64,000 bases of DNA from Eumeta japonica (lineage: Eukaryota; Arthropoda; Insecta; Lepidoptera; Psychidae), in NCBI GenBank assembly GCA_005406025.1, contig BGZK01000096.1, positions 620,001 to 684,000 of the forward strand, read 5' to 3'. Under the pieces are notes generated by a model. It was given only the letters and a program-made list of their open reading frames with translations. It was not told the origin of the DNA and made no database searches. Both the position numbers and the translations under genes were made by a program. This document shows, piece by piece, positions 1 through 12,500 of this stretch (its first letter is position 1; the number at the start of each line of letters is the position of its first letter).

Positions 1-820
1 TTTAGTCTGGATATCTCGAATAAGTATTATATTTTTAATGGCTTTGAGATCGAAAGTAGCAAGAAATTTCAAGGATGGTCTGTAGGGTCAAGCGTCTTTC
101 GCATTTTGAGCTCGAATAGCTCAAAAACTATATTTTGAAAGTCAAGGAGCTCAAAAACACATCTATAAATATATATGTAATAAGTTTTAAATAATATTTA
201 TTCATTAAAGGTCCGAAGCGAGCGTGGCTAAAAAAAGCCGGAGTACCCGTTTTCGGGCGTATATTCAACTCTCTCAGAAAATTATAAATATTGGTTCTAC
301 AACTCCGGGAGTTGGAACTTTTTTTTAAGAAATTCCCTCGTCTCTTTGAATCTTTTTTTCAAATTCAAATTATTTCAAATAGTTTTTGAGATATTGGCGA
401 AAAACTAAACCCCCCTTTTTTTCACTTAATTGTTTATAACTATTGCAATTTTTGCGAGCGGCTTTAGCATTTTCTCAAAAACGATATCATTCCGAATCGA
501 ATGACACCTCAAACATAATTTTCGGAAAATTCTAAAAAAATTTGACCTAAAAAGCACTGGTTGACTATATAGAGTTTGTTAAAAAAAATAGCCTTACAAT
601 ATCCTAAAGCTTCATTGTATATTATTTGACACATACTTAATTCAAATATGATCTGATGACTTTGAAGCCAATGTTTGTATTGTATTGTATTGTATAAAAT
701 ATCAGTGTCAGTACAGTTAATGAATAATTCGTTTTCCTATTCTTTATTTGACATACCTTGTATATTACAATATATGCCGCGTAGTTAAATAGAAGTAGGT
801 GGTTGTTTGTTCATGTAACT
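1..820. other. Left flank, gene-free, repeat-like
   Basis: AT-rich sequence with no coding potential that I can support. A stretch near 200-540 (an aagcgagcgtggct core, then a cytosine homopolymer and poly-T) reads like dispersed repeat. A TTGTA pentanucleotide run at about 678-694 has more units here than in the second copy (about 33885-33896). Confidence 0.5.
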
Positions 821-1254
821 CAGTATTTCCCAAAGTGGTCCAGGTGGACCCCCAGGGGTCCACGGGAGACTCGACGGGAGTCTACGTTGGGCGTCATAAA
901 AAATTGGGGTTCAAAATCGAAAGCGGGGGTGCATGAAAATTAATTTGGTTTCGATATTGAAGAACTAAAATGTCGACTTGACTTCTCTTATCAATATAGG
1001 TAGATAATATTCTGAGAAGTTCAGCAACTGTTACTTGTAAAAACTTGCATATTCCATATTCAGTACAACGCGTCGAGACTTGTAGTTGTCGCACCGGCCG
1101 CCGTCCGTCCCGTCCGCAACGCTTATTCAGACGTGCTAATTAATACGACTTGTGGTGTATCTGCTTGCAATCTTGCATGAACCTGTTTGATTCTTCACTA
1201 ATATAAATACGAATGTCAAGGATAATCGTTACTCATTTGTTTCTGAAATTTCAT

Positions 1255-1610
1255 AAAGAAAAGTGAATCGATATTAGTGTTGGCCAGTGACTGAATTTGT
1301 TTCCAGACTTCCGAAAAGAAAAGTAAAGTGAATCGATATTAGTGTTGGCCAGTGACTGAATTTGTTTCCAGACTTTTGTAAAGAAAAGTGAATCGATATT
1401 AGTGTTGGCCAGTGACTGAATTTGTTTCCAGACTTCCGAAAAGAAAAGTAAAGTGAATCGATATTAGGGTTGGCCAGTGACTGAATTTGTTTCCAGACTT
1501 CCGAAAAGAAAAGTAAAGTGAATCGATATTAGTGTTGGCCAGTAACTGAATTTGTTTCCAGACTTTTGTAAAGAAAAGTGAATCGATATTAGTGATTGCC
1601 AGTGTCGGAA
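1255..1610. repeat. 60-65 bp minisatellite, 6 units, copy 1
   Basis: The phrase GTGAATCGATATTAG recurs near 1263, 1328, 1388, 1453, 1518 and 1578 (spacing 60-66 bp). Each unit contains a TTTGTTTCCAG tract resembling a splice acceptor. The array is followed by a good donor, GTAAGTA, at 1612. Confidence 0.93.
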
Positions 1611-1611
1611 A

Positions 1612-2024
1612 AGTAAGTACCTGCCTACCTATTTGTTACATGCATATAGTTTTAAGCCGAGAAAGATTGAACTTAACGTCCCTACTTTATTTTTATTACC
1701 TATCTAATTCATTTAATTATTGCGGAGTTTTGATATCAAAATATAGTTTAAAAGTTTGTATAGAATTTACAGAAATATATTAAAATATAATAAAAAATAA
1801 TTTTATATCTCATTAAAATAAGTTCAGCCGTTTTCATAAAACTATATTATGGATCTTAGCGTTTTATTGCTTTTAATAGTTAGAAACAGTTTGCAACCGG
1901 AACTTTGTTTATTTCATAGTATTCATAATAATTGTTTAATCATATTATGTTGAAAAAGCCATATCCTGTGAAGTTCGAATCGCCTTAAGATTATTAAAAT
2001 AAAGATTTTTTTATTTATTTACAG
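1612..2024 (+). other. Putative intron in the 5' leader of the hAT transposase gene
   Basis: Donor AAAA|GTAAGTAC at 1612, acceptor TTTATTTACAG ending at 2024, 20 bp before the transposase ATG. Both sites are preserved in the second copy (about 35138 and 35546). Plausible but unproven. Confidence 0.45.
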
Positions 2025-2044
2025 GTAGGTAATTGATACAAAAC

Positions 2045-3384
2045 ATGGCCGAATCTGAGAAGAAGTGTCATCAGTACAGTGTTGAATATTTAAAATTTGG
2101 TCTTCTTCCATCAAAGGCAGACAAACGATTGCCCACATGCCTTTTATGCAACAAAGTTTTGAGCAATGACTCTATGAAACCATCAAAGCTGGAAGATCAT
2201 CTAAGAAGGTGTAATCTTGATAAAATAAGTAAAGATTTAAAATATTTCCAAACATTAAAGGAAAAATATGAAAAGAGACCCACCGTGCAGAGTATGTTCT
2301 CTTCAACGTCTGAAAGCAACGATGATAGCTTGCAGGCATCTTACAATATCATATTACTTATAACAAAATCTGGAAAACTGCACACCATTGGAGAACAGTT
2401 AATTTTACCTGCTGTTGAAGAGGTTTTAAAAACTGTTCTGCAAAAATCTTAATTTGACATCCTCAAAAGAATTCCTTTGAATAACAACACTGTACAAAGA
2501 CGTATTGATGAAATGAGCTCTGATGTTGAAAGTTTCTTGTGTGTTTATCTACGAACGACTCATTTTTCTATTCAACTGGACAAGTCAACTTTACCTGGAA
2601 ATGAAGCATTATTATTGGCATATGTTCGATTTGTTATTGGCGAAGAAATTCATGATTCTACTATTCGCGAAAACTTTGAAGACGTACACTAAAGGTGAAT
2701 CAATATTTAATGTTTTGAGTGATTTTTTAAAGAAAAATCGATTCCATTCACAAACGTTATTTCGTTGACAACAGATGGAGTTCCTGCCACGGTCGGGCAA
2801 TATCGTGGGTTTATAAGCCATCTTAAAAGAATTATATGAGAGGTAATTGCGATTTACTGTGTTATCCACCGATAACATCTAGTAGCGAAAAATTTGAGTG
2901 ATAGATTGCACCAATCGCATCAATTTGTGATTAATGCAGTTAACAAAATAAGAAGCAATGCGTTGAATACGCGTTTATTTGCACAATTGTGCGATGAAAA
3001 TGATGAAGACTTGCAACGATTGCTGTTACATACCGAAGTACGCTGGTTGTCGAAAGGTGCATGTTTATCAAGATTTTATTTACTTTTTGATTCAGCTGTA
3101 GAGTTATTGGAAAGTAAAGATCCTGATTTAAAAAAAAAAACTTGATCAATTTTAAAGCAGACATCACGTATTTGACAGGTTTGTTCAAAAAAAATAATGA
3201 CCTCAACTTACAATTACAAGCGGACAGCCTAAATTCAATAAAAACAAAGAGTGTAATTTCAGATTTTCTTGGTAAATTGAAATTTATGAAGGAACATATT
3301 GGTCGCCCCGAATTTTCACAGTTTTTAAACTTGTCGCAGGTAGAATGCATTGATGAATGTTGTAGTAGCAACTTCTTTCAATAA
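2045..3384 (+). pseudogene. hAT transposase (ZBED5-like) pseudogene, copy 1
   Basis: ATG at 2045 opens a 135-codon frame with a BED-type zinc finger (C-x2-C about residues 32-35, then H-x4-C in EDHLRRC about 52-57), stopped at 2450-2452. The protein then continues in pieces: NNTVQRRIDEMSSDVESF (from 2480), GESIFNVLSDF, the DEDLQRLLLHTEVRWLSKG core (about 2998-3058), and the TDI-like YLTGLFKK segment. Several frameshifts and stops, then a truncation near 3357, show it is dead. Unlike the second copy it still has its ATG. Confidence 0.85.
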
Positions 3385-3815
3385 ATTGGCGAATGGAACC
3401 CCTGACATATAAATATTAAATATACTTCGTTTAGCAGAGCGGACGATAGCCAGCTAAATTGCAAAACTATTGTCTTTTCGAACTCACCACTTTATGTTCT
3501 ATGCTATACATTATATATTTTGAGCTGCGAGCAGGAGACACGTTGCTGAGATGAGACATGCCGGCCAGCACGCGGCGTCCGAACACACTGCGATAGTGAA
3601 TTGTCGACGGCAGTGTCACACAACAATGTTGGTGTTTTGATGTTAATAATTCAAACTTTCATAATTATGTTTATTAATTTTTAATAAACGGTCCATTGGC
3701 GAAGTGCGGTCTCTTATCTTCTTTTGAACTAGCTCATATTTAATAGGAGATTGAACGCACAGGTGTATTTAAACATGAAATATCGGACTACAGGAGCCGA
3801 ACGTGATATTCATGA

Positions 3816-3821
3816 TTTATT
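3816..3821 (-). promoter_or_regulatory. Candidate polyadenylation signal, copy 1
   Basis: AATAAA on the minus strand about 325 nt past the stop codon; the same hexamer is conserved in copy 2 at 38415-38410. In AT-rich DNA such hexamers are common, so this is tentative. Confidence 0.3.
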
Positions 3822-3937
3822 GTGTTTTGATTGATTTCACAAGAGTCTGCTATTTTTTTTCTCAGTTTTATGTTTTTACATAAACATTGATGAAGTTTTA
3901 TATATTTCAAAACAATTTCCGTGTTGTTGCCACTCGT

Positions 3938-4009
3938 ATGATAGTTGTAACTTCTGCGATCAAAGTTGTTGACCAATACGCCTACTTGGGACAGACTGTC
4001 GAATTAGTA
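3938..4009 (+). mobile_element. Short LINE reverse transcriptase fragment, copy 1
   Basis: The plus-strand frame reads IKVVDQYAYLGQTVELV, resembling the conserved VDxYVYLGQ segment near the C-terminus of RTE/CR1-like retrotransposon polyproteins. Only about 24 codons are recognisable. The second copy reads YVYLGQ, the commoner form. Confidence 0.5.
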
Positions 4010-4145
4010 CCTAATTCAACTTCGATGAAATGGTTCCACGAAGAATTGAATTTGGTTGGACAACAAAGAGAAAATTATGAATGTTGCGATTAATAAAGAA
4101 ACACATTTTTTTTCCTTTTAATCTATATATTTTGAAAATTACTCT

Positions 4146-4192
4146 TCATTTGGCTTGAGATTTAGGCAGGAGAAACGATAATAAAGAACAAA
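4146..4192 (-). CDS. Copy 1 terminal coding exon 10 (residues 496-510 and stop)
   Basis: A 15-codon exon too short for an ORF scan. Acceptor TTATTTGTTTCAG at 4194-4193, phase 1; it completes TM12 and ends LLPKSQAK then TGA at 4148-4146. The LLPK-type ending right after TM12 is what SV2-like proteins show. Copy 2 has the same 47 bp with one synonymous change. Downstream in the 3' direction, a minus-strand AATAAA lies at 3821-3816. Confidence 0.88.
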
Positions 4193-6552
4193 CTGAAACA
4201 AATAAGAAAAGTGTTATATGTATATTGTAGTAAAGATCACCATGTTGAGGTAAGTTATTTTGTCATTTTATGCACATAATAGTCGATAGGAGATATGTTA
4301 TTTTGCTAGTTAGTTATAATTGAACTCAATTTTTAAGTACGAAACCATTTATACTCAGCTATCGTTTGGCGAATTTCAATTCAAATAAATACTGATGAAT
4401 AAATTTTAAACTTACGTATCAGTAGGCCTCCAAAAAGATAGAATGTTAGTTCACAATCGGCATTAATAAGCAAACCAGCAGCGTTTGTGCCGATAACTGA
4501 ACCCAACCGACCTAGCATCATACTTAAACTCACCGCCATACCCCTGAAACGAAAAAGATATTAACCGACATCAGCAACTTGATAGTTTTAGACCTAAAAC
4601 ACATAAATATTTCTAGGTTATGTTTTAATTTACATATTTTTTAAAAAAATTCAATTCAATATTATTATTTTTTAGACTTCAGAGGATTTAAAACAGATAA
4701 TTCAAAGAGTTGTAATCATATATATTATCGTAGGAGTTTACACATTTATAAACAGCGACATCTAGTGAACACAAGTCAAAAACGACATCTGTTGTCCTAA
4801 TAGTTGAAAATGTATCAACAATGACATTACTGAAAACAATTCAAGAATGTCATCTGTTGACGTACGACAAGTCCAAACGTCGTGTCCAAGTAATGATCGA
4901 ACATTCGACTATCTTCGAAAGTGTATGAAGTTTAACGACCGAGAAACAAATTCTTGCAGGTGGCCGAATGAAAGGACATTGACTTGTGCGCTACTACGAA
5001 GTGCGGACACCTGCAAGAAACTGAGTTTTCTTCATTGTACTGTCCTTAAATTCCCATAAAATTTAATACATGAAGATTATCAAATTGCTTTAGATTCTGA
5101 TGTGATTTAATATATTTTAATTAATGTTATAAAAAATATATTAACTTTTAGTTATTGATTACACATCAGTATTTCATTTTAATGTAAATATCAATTGCGA
5201 ATAACACCTATAAGATATCGGTAAGCCGAGAGAATGAATTTTTATACGGGTTTATCAATCATGATTCAACAGACACACATATATCTTATATATCTATAAC
5301 TTATATGTAAAACCGTAGAAGTAAGCGTAAGAACACCTGTGGGCCTAACATAAAGCTCTAAGCAAATTTTTCTATAGGACTATCTCTTTTATTCAATACG
5401 TTAAGCGAAAAGGATAACTGTATAGCGAGACTTCTCTAGGGCGTCTAGCTAGGCTCTCTACGTGGCAACAGATGTCTCTACTTCTCCGTTAAAACGAAAA
5501 TATTAAACGTGTCATTGATTAATGTGTAAATTACTCAGTCAAAAACAGTTATATACAATAATATAGTGGAAATAGCATATGCGTAAAACCTAACAGACTC
5601 CGTTGCTGTACTTGAGTATAGAAACTTATGAACATTAACTTTCTATACTCACATAGGCACAACAACGCAACAGTAGCGTGTAATGTTTAATTCAGCTAGC
5701 CGTTCAATACAACTAAGTGAATACCAAATGTTATGAACATACATTCATTGAGTCACAATAAATATGTATAGAATTTATGTAAAGATCCCTACTGTGTGAG
5801 CGTCTACGTCCCGAATACAGTAACTACGCCAAATTTCAAGTCATACGAACCTATAGTTTCGGAGATCCCATAAAACGATGATTTTTTTTGATATAATTAG
5901 CGTGAAATCCGTTAATAGTGAGCATCTACGTCTCGAAAAGAGATACAAAAGTTCAAGTCAATCGGACCTATAGTTTTGAAGATCTCGTAATGAGTCAATC
6001 AGTCAGTCAGTCAGTGTTATTTTGCTTATGTATGTGTGTATATATATACATATAATTGTGCCTAGGTAACTGGTGTACATTAATTTTGTTTTTCCAACTG
6101 TCGCGGAAGGTCTGTCCATGTTTCCTTTCAAACATATTACTAAAAGAAATCGTAATAACTAAAATGGACAAATACTACCATCTAGTACAAACATAATGAG
6201 CTATTAAACACATCCGTTAATCTGTTCAGATATTTCTATTTGAAACTAATAGATGGCAGCGTTTCTTATAAATAAAATTATAATTATTAACGACGCAGAA
6301 TAAAAACACATTAGAATAAAAACACATGTATTTTATTTATGTTTATATTCGTGATATTTAATTTCGTTCATCGATATATTTATTCAGTTCAAAATATATT
6401 TAAATATATAAAAAAAAATTATTGGGTCCAAAAAAATATAACTTCTCACGTGTTTTCATTTATTTTCATAATTCATAGCGCCCACCGAAGGAGGCGTGTG
6501 GACGGTCCTTATTTATATCAATGCTCGGATAATATGTTTATTATTATTAGTT

Positions 6553-6597
<45 letters not shown>

Positions 6598-9500
6598 TAT
6601 AATTGACTTTTCCTATCATTGTGCTTAAGTAAATCTGCTTTACAACGACTGGAAATTAAGACATTTAAACAAATACACAAAGTATGTTATTTAATTCGAA
6701 AATATTTAATAAAATGAAACGCTTAGTAATAAAGCATGTTTTAAATTTGTTGTTTACCTAATATATGTCGGAAATATTTCCACCGTGTATGCGTTCACCG
6801 GGCCTATTGCCAAAACTGTTATCTGCAGTGACGATAAGAGCGCTGCGAAAATCAGCTCCTGTCGCACGAAGTTAATGCAAATACAGAATGTCCCCAGAAT
6901 CGCGTACACAAGAATTAGTAATATTTTCTTCCCAGTAAGTTTTAAAACAACACTACCTAGTAGTGTAATGAAACTGCACGAAATGTTGGCTACAGAGTTG
7001 ATAATATATGTACTTGATTCTATGGTGTCATCGCAAATCACGTCTGTAGTCTGAAACAAAAAAAAAAATTAATGTAAAAAGAAAAAATGTTATATATGTC
7101 TTCATTAATACAATTGAGCGATGAAAAGGTGGGCAATGGTGTTTATCTGTCTATAATGTGCACCTATACAGGATGGATTTTATTATGCATCTTTTCGGAA
7201 ACATTCATAATTTCCTTTCTCTCTTTTATAACAAATTTGCCGAAGAAACCATAATTATTGAAGTAACAGTTTCTGAAAAGAAAATAGCTTAGAACATCTA
7301 CGTAGAAATGTTGTCCTGACAATTTAGGTAACAGCTGATGATCGTCCACGATACCGCGTTCTAGCGCTAAGTTGCCAACAGAGACGCGCGGACAGTCATA
7401 CGTTTCGCATAGATGTGGTCAGTCGTGAGATTTCTCTGAAGCTATAGATATTTTAATTTTCACTGTTTTTTTTATTTTTTTACGATAGAGACCTTTTTTG
7501 TAATGACTGTATAGTATCAGTGTTAGACTTATAGGATAAGTGTTACTTTAACGATATTGTCGCTTTTGAAACGAAGATTGTATGTGATTAATATTAAAAT
7601 GTTTTAATAATAATGCCTTTCACTACCATCGAAGCAAACATGATTTACTTTCGGGGAGTTTGCAGACGTGACAATAGAGCGGCTCTAAGACTTTGTAGTG
7701 AAACTTAATCTGATAGTCAATAACCTGCAAATCCGCAAGTAATATTGCGTGCTGTGTATCGTTTACGCAACAATTTGTCTTGGCTTGCTTTGTTTGTTTA
7801 GAGGTGAATGAAACACACATGTGGTAACCCAGAGACTTATTTAATAATAGCTTCGGCGAGCTTTACATCATTGACAACATCAAGTGTTATTTCTAGGTAG
7901 TAATTAGATAAATTCTTTAAAAATAATACATCGCAAAGTTAGAGCGCAAAGGAGAATTCGAATTTGTCACGTGGCGCCGTCACTTAACTATCGCGGCCGC
8001 GTTTGCAATCTGCCCAAGCATTTATTAGGGTTGTGCCAAAATTTGTAATGTGTTTTTTCAATTATATATTTTTGTTACAATTACTTTGGCAAACTTGTTC
8101 TAAAAAAAGAAGGAGATTATGAATATTTGCAAAAAGATGCATGATAACATCCATCCTGTATGTCTGTATATTTCTTATTTTACAGCATTTTAGAATTTAA
8201 TAGCGTTTTCGATTCCCATAGAATCAACTGGACGTTACGAATATATGTGAACCAAAAATCAAGATTTTTCCATTCATTCATTTTTCTTTCATTCAGTCAT
8301 TAAATCATTTAATCAAAGTCGAAAATAAACAAGATGGATTCGATCATGCATATTTATATAAATATTCCTAATTTCCTGCTTTTTTAGAACAACTTTGCCA
8401 AAATAACTATTACAGAATATGTCTTGAAATTATGCTTCCAAATAATATAAAAATAGTACAGAGAAAGCCCTACGAGAATGCTCGGTCGCTGTCGGCATGT
8501 AAGCCCACGCGCCGCGCGCCCCGCGCCATGTCAGAGCACGTGACGAAAGGGTTGTTCGATGTATTATTTTTAAACAATTTATCAAGTTACTTGCCTAAAA
8601 ATGACATTTGATGTTGTCATTGATGTAAACATCACCGCCGGTATTATTATATTAATCTCTGATTTTCAACATGTAGGCAAATTATACTGTAAACTATAAA
8701 CAGCACGTAATATTACTCGTGGACTCGCAGGTTGTTGATTGTCAGGGTAAGTTTCACTATGAAGTTTTAGAGCCGAGCGATGTCACCTCTGCAAACTGTC
8801 CAACAATAAATAATGTTTGTATATTCGATAGCAGGAAAAAGGTATTGTTATTAAATACTTCAGTATAAATCACTCACAATCTTAATTTAAAAAATATCAA
8901 TATCGTAAATGTAACACTTTATAACAAAATACCTAAACCTCTAAAGCCACGCGTCCGGTCGTTAGCTGCGCATGCACGTGTATACCTGAGATAGACTTGG
9001 TAGACACTGAATGGCACGGGGCGGGTGTTGGGGCCCGACGTTGCGGGTTGGTGGCGGTTTGAGCGGGCGCATCATATTACTAATCGTCGCGCTAGAGCTT
9101 GTACTTCGTACATTTATATGTTTAAATTCTGAGTTATTTTTCTCAGGAACCGCTTCTTCAATGATGATGGTTTCTTTGGCAAAGTTATTAAAAAAGAGTT
9201 TGACAAAGTAGTTAAAAGGAAGGAGATTATGAATATTTAAAGAAAGACACATGATCGATTCCATACGATATAGCGCACTTTTTCGATTGTTTTAGTTCAT
9301 TGTAAAAATTATGTTGTATTGTTTGTTAAGTAGAGAATCTTACATCGTTTGCTTGCTGTTCGAGTCGAGCTCTGATAACCTGACATGCGGTAGCGTCACT
9401 TCCTGTAGATTCGCTTAGTACACGATTCAGCACATCAGGCACCCACATAAATAAGCCATTCAGACTGAAAAACAATTAACACTACATTTTCAAATTTTTA

Positions 9501-12500
9501 TTTTTTATTACTAAATTATATACTAATAACTTAACAGGTCGGTCTTGACAAAATCGTCAACGTTGATGGTCGCGCCCTCTAGGCGCCATGCGACCGGACG
9601 TATACAAATTAAGTATTCTCATAGAATGTATACTAAAGCCCTACAGTCATTAAACCTTTTTGAAATACGGATAAATTTTTCTAACTTTTTTCGAAAGAAA
9701 ATTATTGAAAAAAATATGTTCAATTAAATCTTTTCATTGTACAAATTGCAAGTCAAAATCAGAGAAACTGTACCTTCTAAGCTTTTGATAAATTATAAAT
9801 AAAAGAAAGCGCAGTTTTGTTCATATTTGTATTTTAGTTATTCTTTAATACTGATTTGCAATAATAATTAACAAAAAAAAACTGAGGTTCTGTACATTTC
9901 TAGACCACGAGATAAATTAAAGAACAATGGTGTCAAAGGATCGCCATATACATAAACTTTTATTGTCAGACTCATTTCTTTTTGTGACGTATTTATAAAT
10001 TAAAAAATTGCCAATTTATATCCCAATCTAAAAAAGCAAGCTTTATTTGATTTTGTTAATTATTTTATGAATAGTAAAATAACAACCGAATATATTCGCA
10101 AACGATGATTCTCAAAAAAAAGTTAATACACCTGTACAAATAAAAGTAATTTTATGAAAAACTAAAAAAAAAATTCTGCATAAATGCGTAAAAACACAAG
10201 CAACCTTCTTAGAAAAAAGTTTTAGTATATGGTTTTGAAAAACTGTTATTATGTAACATTTCCGTTAAAGATGACAATTAATGTTTTGAAAATGTTTTAG
10301 CTATTATTTTGGTGTAATTTAACACCAAAATAATAGCTAAAACATTTTCATTTAAAAATGGCGCTTTTAAATTACTTGTGTACCAAGTGGCCCTACGCAT
10401 TCGTGAAAAGTCTCCTTTTTTGGAGAAAATTCAACTGTTTTTTTTTCCATTTTCGACTTTACTTGTCGCTCAAAGATGACTCGTCACGCATGGAAAAATC
10501 TTTATGTTTAAAATACTTACGTAGCAAATACGCCAAATAAGAGAAATCCATTTAATGCGAGCCATTTGACGTACGGAGGTTTAAGAATAGGAAGCGTTTG
10601 ATCACGCAGTGAAGAGACGAAACTCGCCTTAGGGGTTTTTAATTTATCATCACCATTCTCTTCTTCCGACTTTAATTTAAGCACCTGAAACGAGTTGGAT
10701 ATTTTATCATGATGCTCTCATAAAAAAACTAATGTTGCGAAGGGGGTAATAGGAATATTTGTTTGAGTGTATATAGGTGTGTTTCTGAGTCAGGTTTCAA
10801 ACTAAAATTTTAAAATGTCGATATAATATCTAATAAAACCGCAATAAAAATATCTCAAAAATAAAAGAATTTACTGGGCATACGCACTGTTGTACATTGC
10901 GACAAAACTTAAATGATACCTAACTAAAAAAATACAAGTTCAAAGCGTTTCATCTAAAGTATTCCGCCCAGTTTTTCATAATCCATAAGTACATGTCAAT
11001 ATTTTATAGCAATGTTTCCTTACATAATTATATACTTTATTATTATATATTGAATAAAATTTGAATATAATATCTATAAAATGGGTTATTTTCAGTGTCC
11101 CAGGGAAATGAAAATATTCGTTTCTGCATACATTAATTTCTCTCTTCCAATCGTAACAGCAAGTATTTGTTCAAAAATCGCACATTGTATAAGCAGTTTT
11201 ATATTATACGTACCGGATATTCATCCATAGTTTTACTTTTATTTTTGGCGTACATCATCCGAAGAATTTGCAATGCTTCTTCGTGTCTGCCTTTTGATAT
11301 TAAATATTTAGGACTCTCTGGTGCAAAACATAAAAGTATTGCACATATGACGAAAAAACTAGAATTTACAATGACTAGAAGTCGCCACGATCGAAAGTCG
11401 TACATTCCGAAGTTCACTCGAAAGTCGAGCGGTATTACTGCCCACGCCAACACTGAAAACGATAACTAGTTGATTTCTAGAACTATAATTAATTGATATA
11501 GTATTATAGGTTTCTGTAGATTCATCACTGTATTCATCTAATATTTAAACAGGAAGATAAAAAAAAAACATTAAGAAACCGCCTATACCAAGAATATAGA
11601 ACTCCTTACAATCATCTTATTGATATAATGATTTAAAAACAAATAAAAAATATGAATTTGTAACATTAGTCAAATTAATAAAGAGTCACCCACTTCGTAC
11701 ATCATCACATCAATGTAGATATATTAGTGTTGACAACACGTAACACTGGTATGATATACTGTTATAGGTTTTATTTATGTTCTACTTATTTTGTTACTCC
11801 TTAATTTACCAAAGTCTTTGGATATTACAAGGGTCTTAGGCCTCATTCGCACGAGCGCTTTTTCAACGGGCGTTAAAAAAACGTTGAAATGACACAAATG
11901 AATATCCACGTATTCATTCACACGAAAGCGTTTTTAAAACGCGGCGCTTTTTTATCGAGCACTGCCGGATTTTCGACGTTGAGCGTTGGCGTTAAATTGA
12001 ATTGAGCACATGGGACTCGCATGGTTCTGTTCTGACGGGCGTTAAAAAAGCGCCGGTGTAGTTGTAACTGCCTTAGGCACTGGTGACAGTGATAACAAAA
12101 ATATTTTTTATGAAGCAACAGACATCTAAGGAAAATTAATATAAAAATCCTAAAATCTATAAATGATCCCGCATCGAATGGTCAAAGTCCGGTACAGATA
12201 CATTCAGTACTTTTTACGTGATTGCGTTACAAATATAACGATTTTCATTATATATACAGCCTTTGCCCGTAGGTATACATAATGAAAATTTATATTATGA
12301 TTCAAATATGCCCGTGGTTTCACTCGTGAATGCATAGAAAGAATCCCTTCATTTTTGATGATGGAATTTATTGTACGTTCACACGGATAAAACTTTGAAA
12401 AAAAAATAACTAGTTAATTATTCTGTCGTACCGGTTGTTATCTACTTATTGGTATAGGTAGATGTCGGTGTACACATCCACACCATCAAATAAAATGGGT

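Larger units (their letters stand above)
821..3384 (+). mobile_element. Decayed hAT transposon with BED/ZBED5-like transposase, copy 1
   Basis: Begins with a hAT-type terminal sequence (CAGTATTTCCCAAAGTGGTC at 821) and contains a transposase related to the ZBED5/FAM200 group. A minisatellite and a spliced-looking leader lie between the end and the ORF. The right end is lost: relative to the second copy about 1.05 kb is deleted after 3357, removing the C-terminal dimerisation region. No matching right terminal repeat was found. Confidence 0.8.
3385..4145. other. 3' flank / 3' UTR region of copy 1
   Basis: No gene. It contains a short LINE reverse transcriptase fragment at 3938-4009 and a candidate AATAAA on the minus strand. 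The transcript of the transporter probably ends in this interval. Confidence 0.45.
4544..6757. other. Intron 8 of copy 1
   Basis: No exon or RNA gene seen. It holds inverted repeats around 4945-5010 and 5595-5680, the tail of a LINE-like repeat ending in a CAGT tetranucleotide run (about 5775-6017), and an (AT)n microsatellite at 6556-6600. The neighbouring intron 9 (4193-4415) is short and without features. Confidence 0.6.
7051..9343. other. Intron 7 of copy 1
   Basis: Largely filled by two related 1 kb non-autonomous transposons in inverted orientation (7168-8160 and 8331-9264). No exon seen. A GC-rich patch at about 8930-9080 is missing from copy 2. Confidence 0.6.

Noticed and set aside
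894..1094. Minus-strand frame within the hAT left part (also 34084-34296)
   Set aside because: Lies in the transposon's non-coding terminal region, antisense to the transposase; no signature.
4847..5059. Plus-strand 70-codon frame in intron 8 (also 39440-39652)
   Set aside because: No domain; overlaps an inverted repeat (TCTTGCAGGTG / CACCTGCAAGA), and its retention is explained by recent duplication.
6785..7054. Plus-strand open frame of 89 codons (also 41571-41840)
   Set aside because: Antisense shadow of coding exon 8; the minus frame has the transporter motifs and splice sites.
8962..9264. Minus-strand 100-codon frame
   Set aside because: Runs across the end of a non-autonomous transposon and is broken in copy 2; not a gene.
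11167..11469. Plus-strand 100-codon open frame (also 46940-47242)
   Set aside because: Antisense shadow of coding exon 5.
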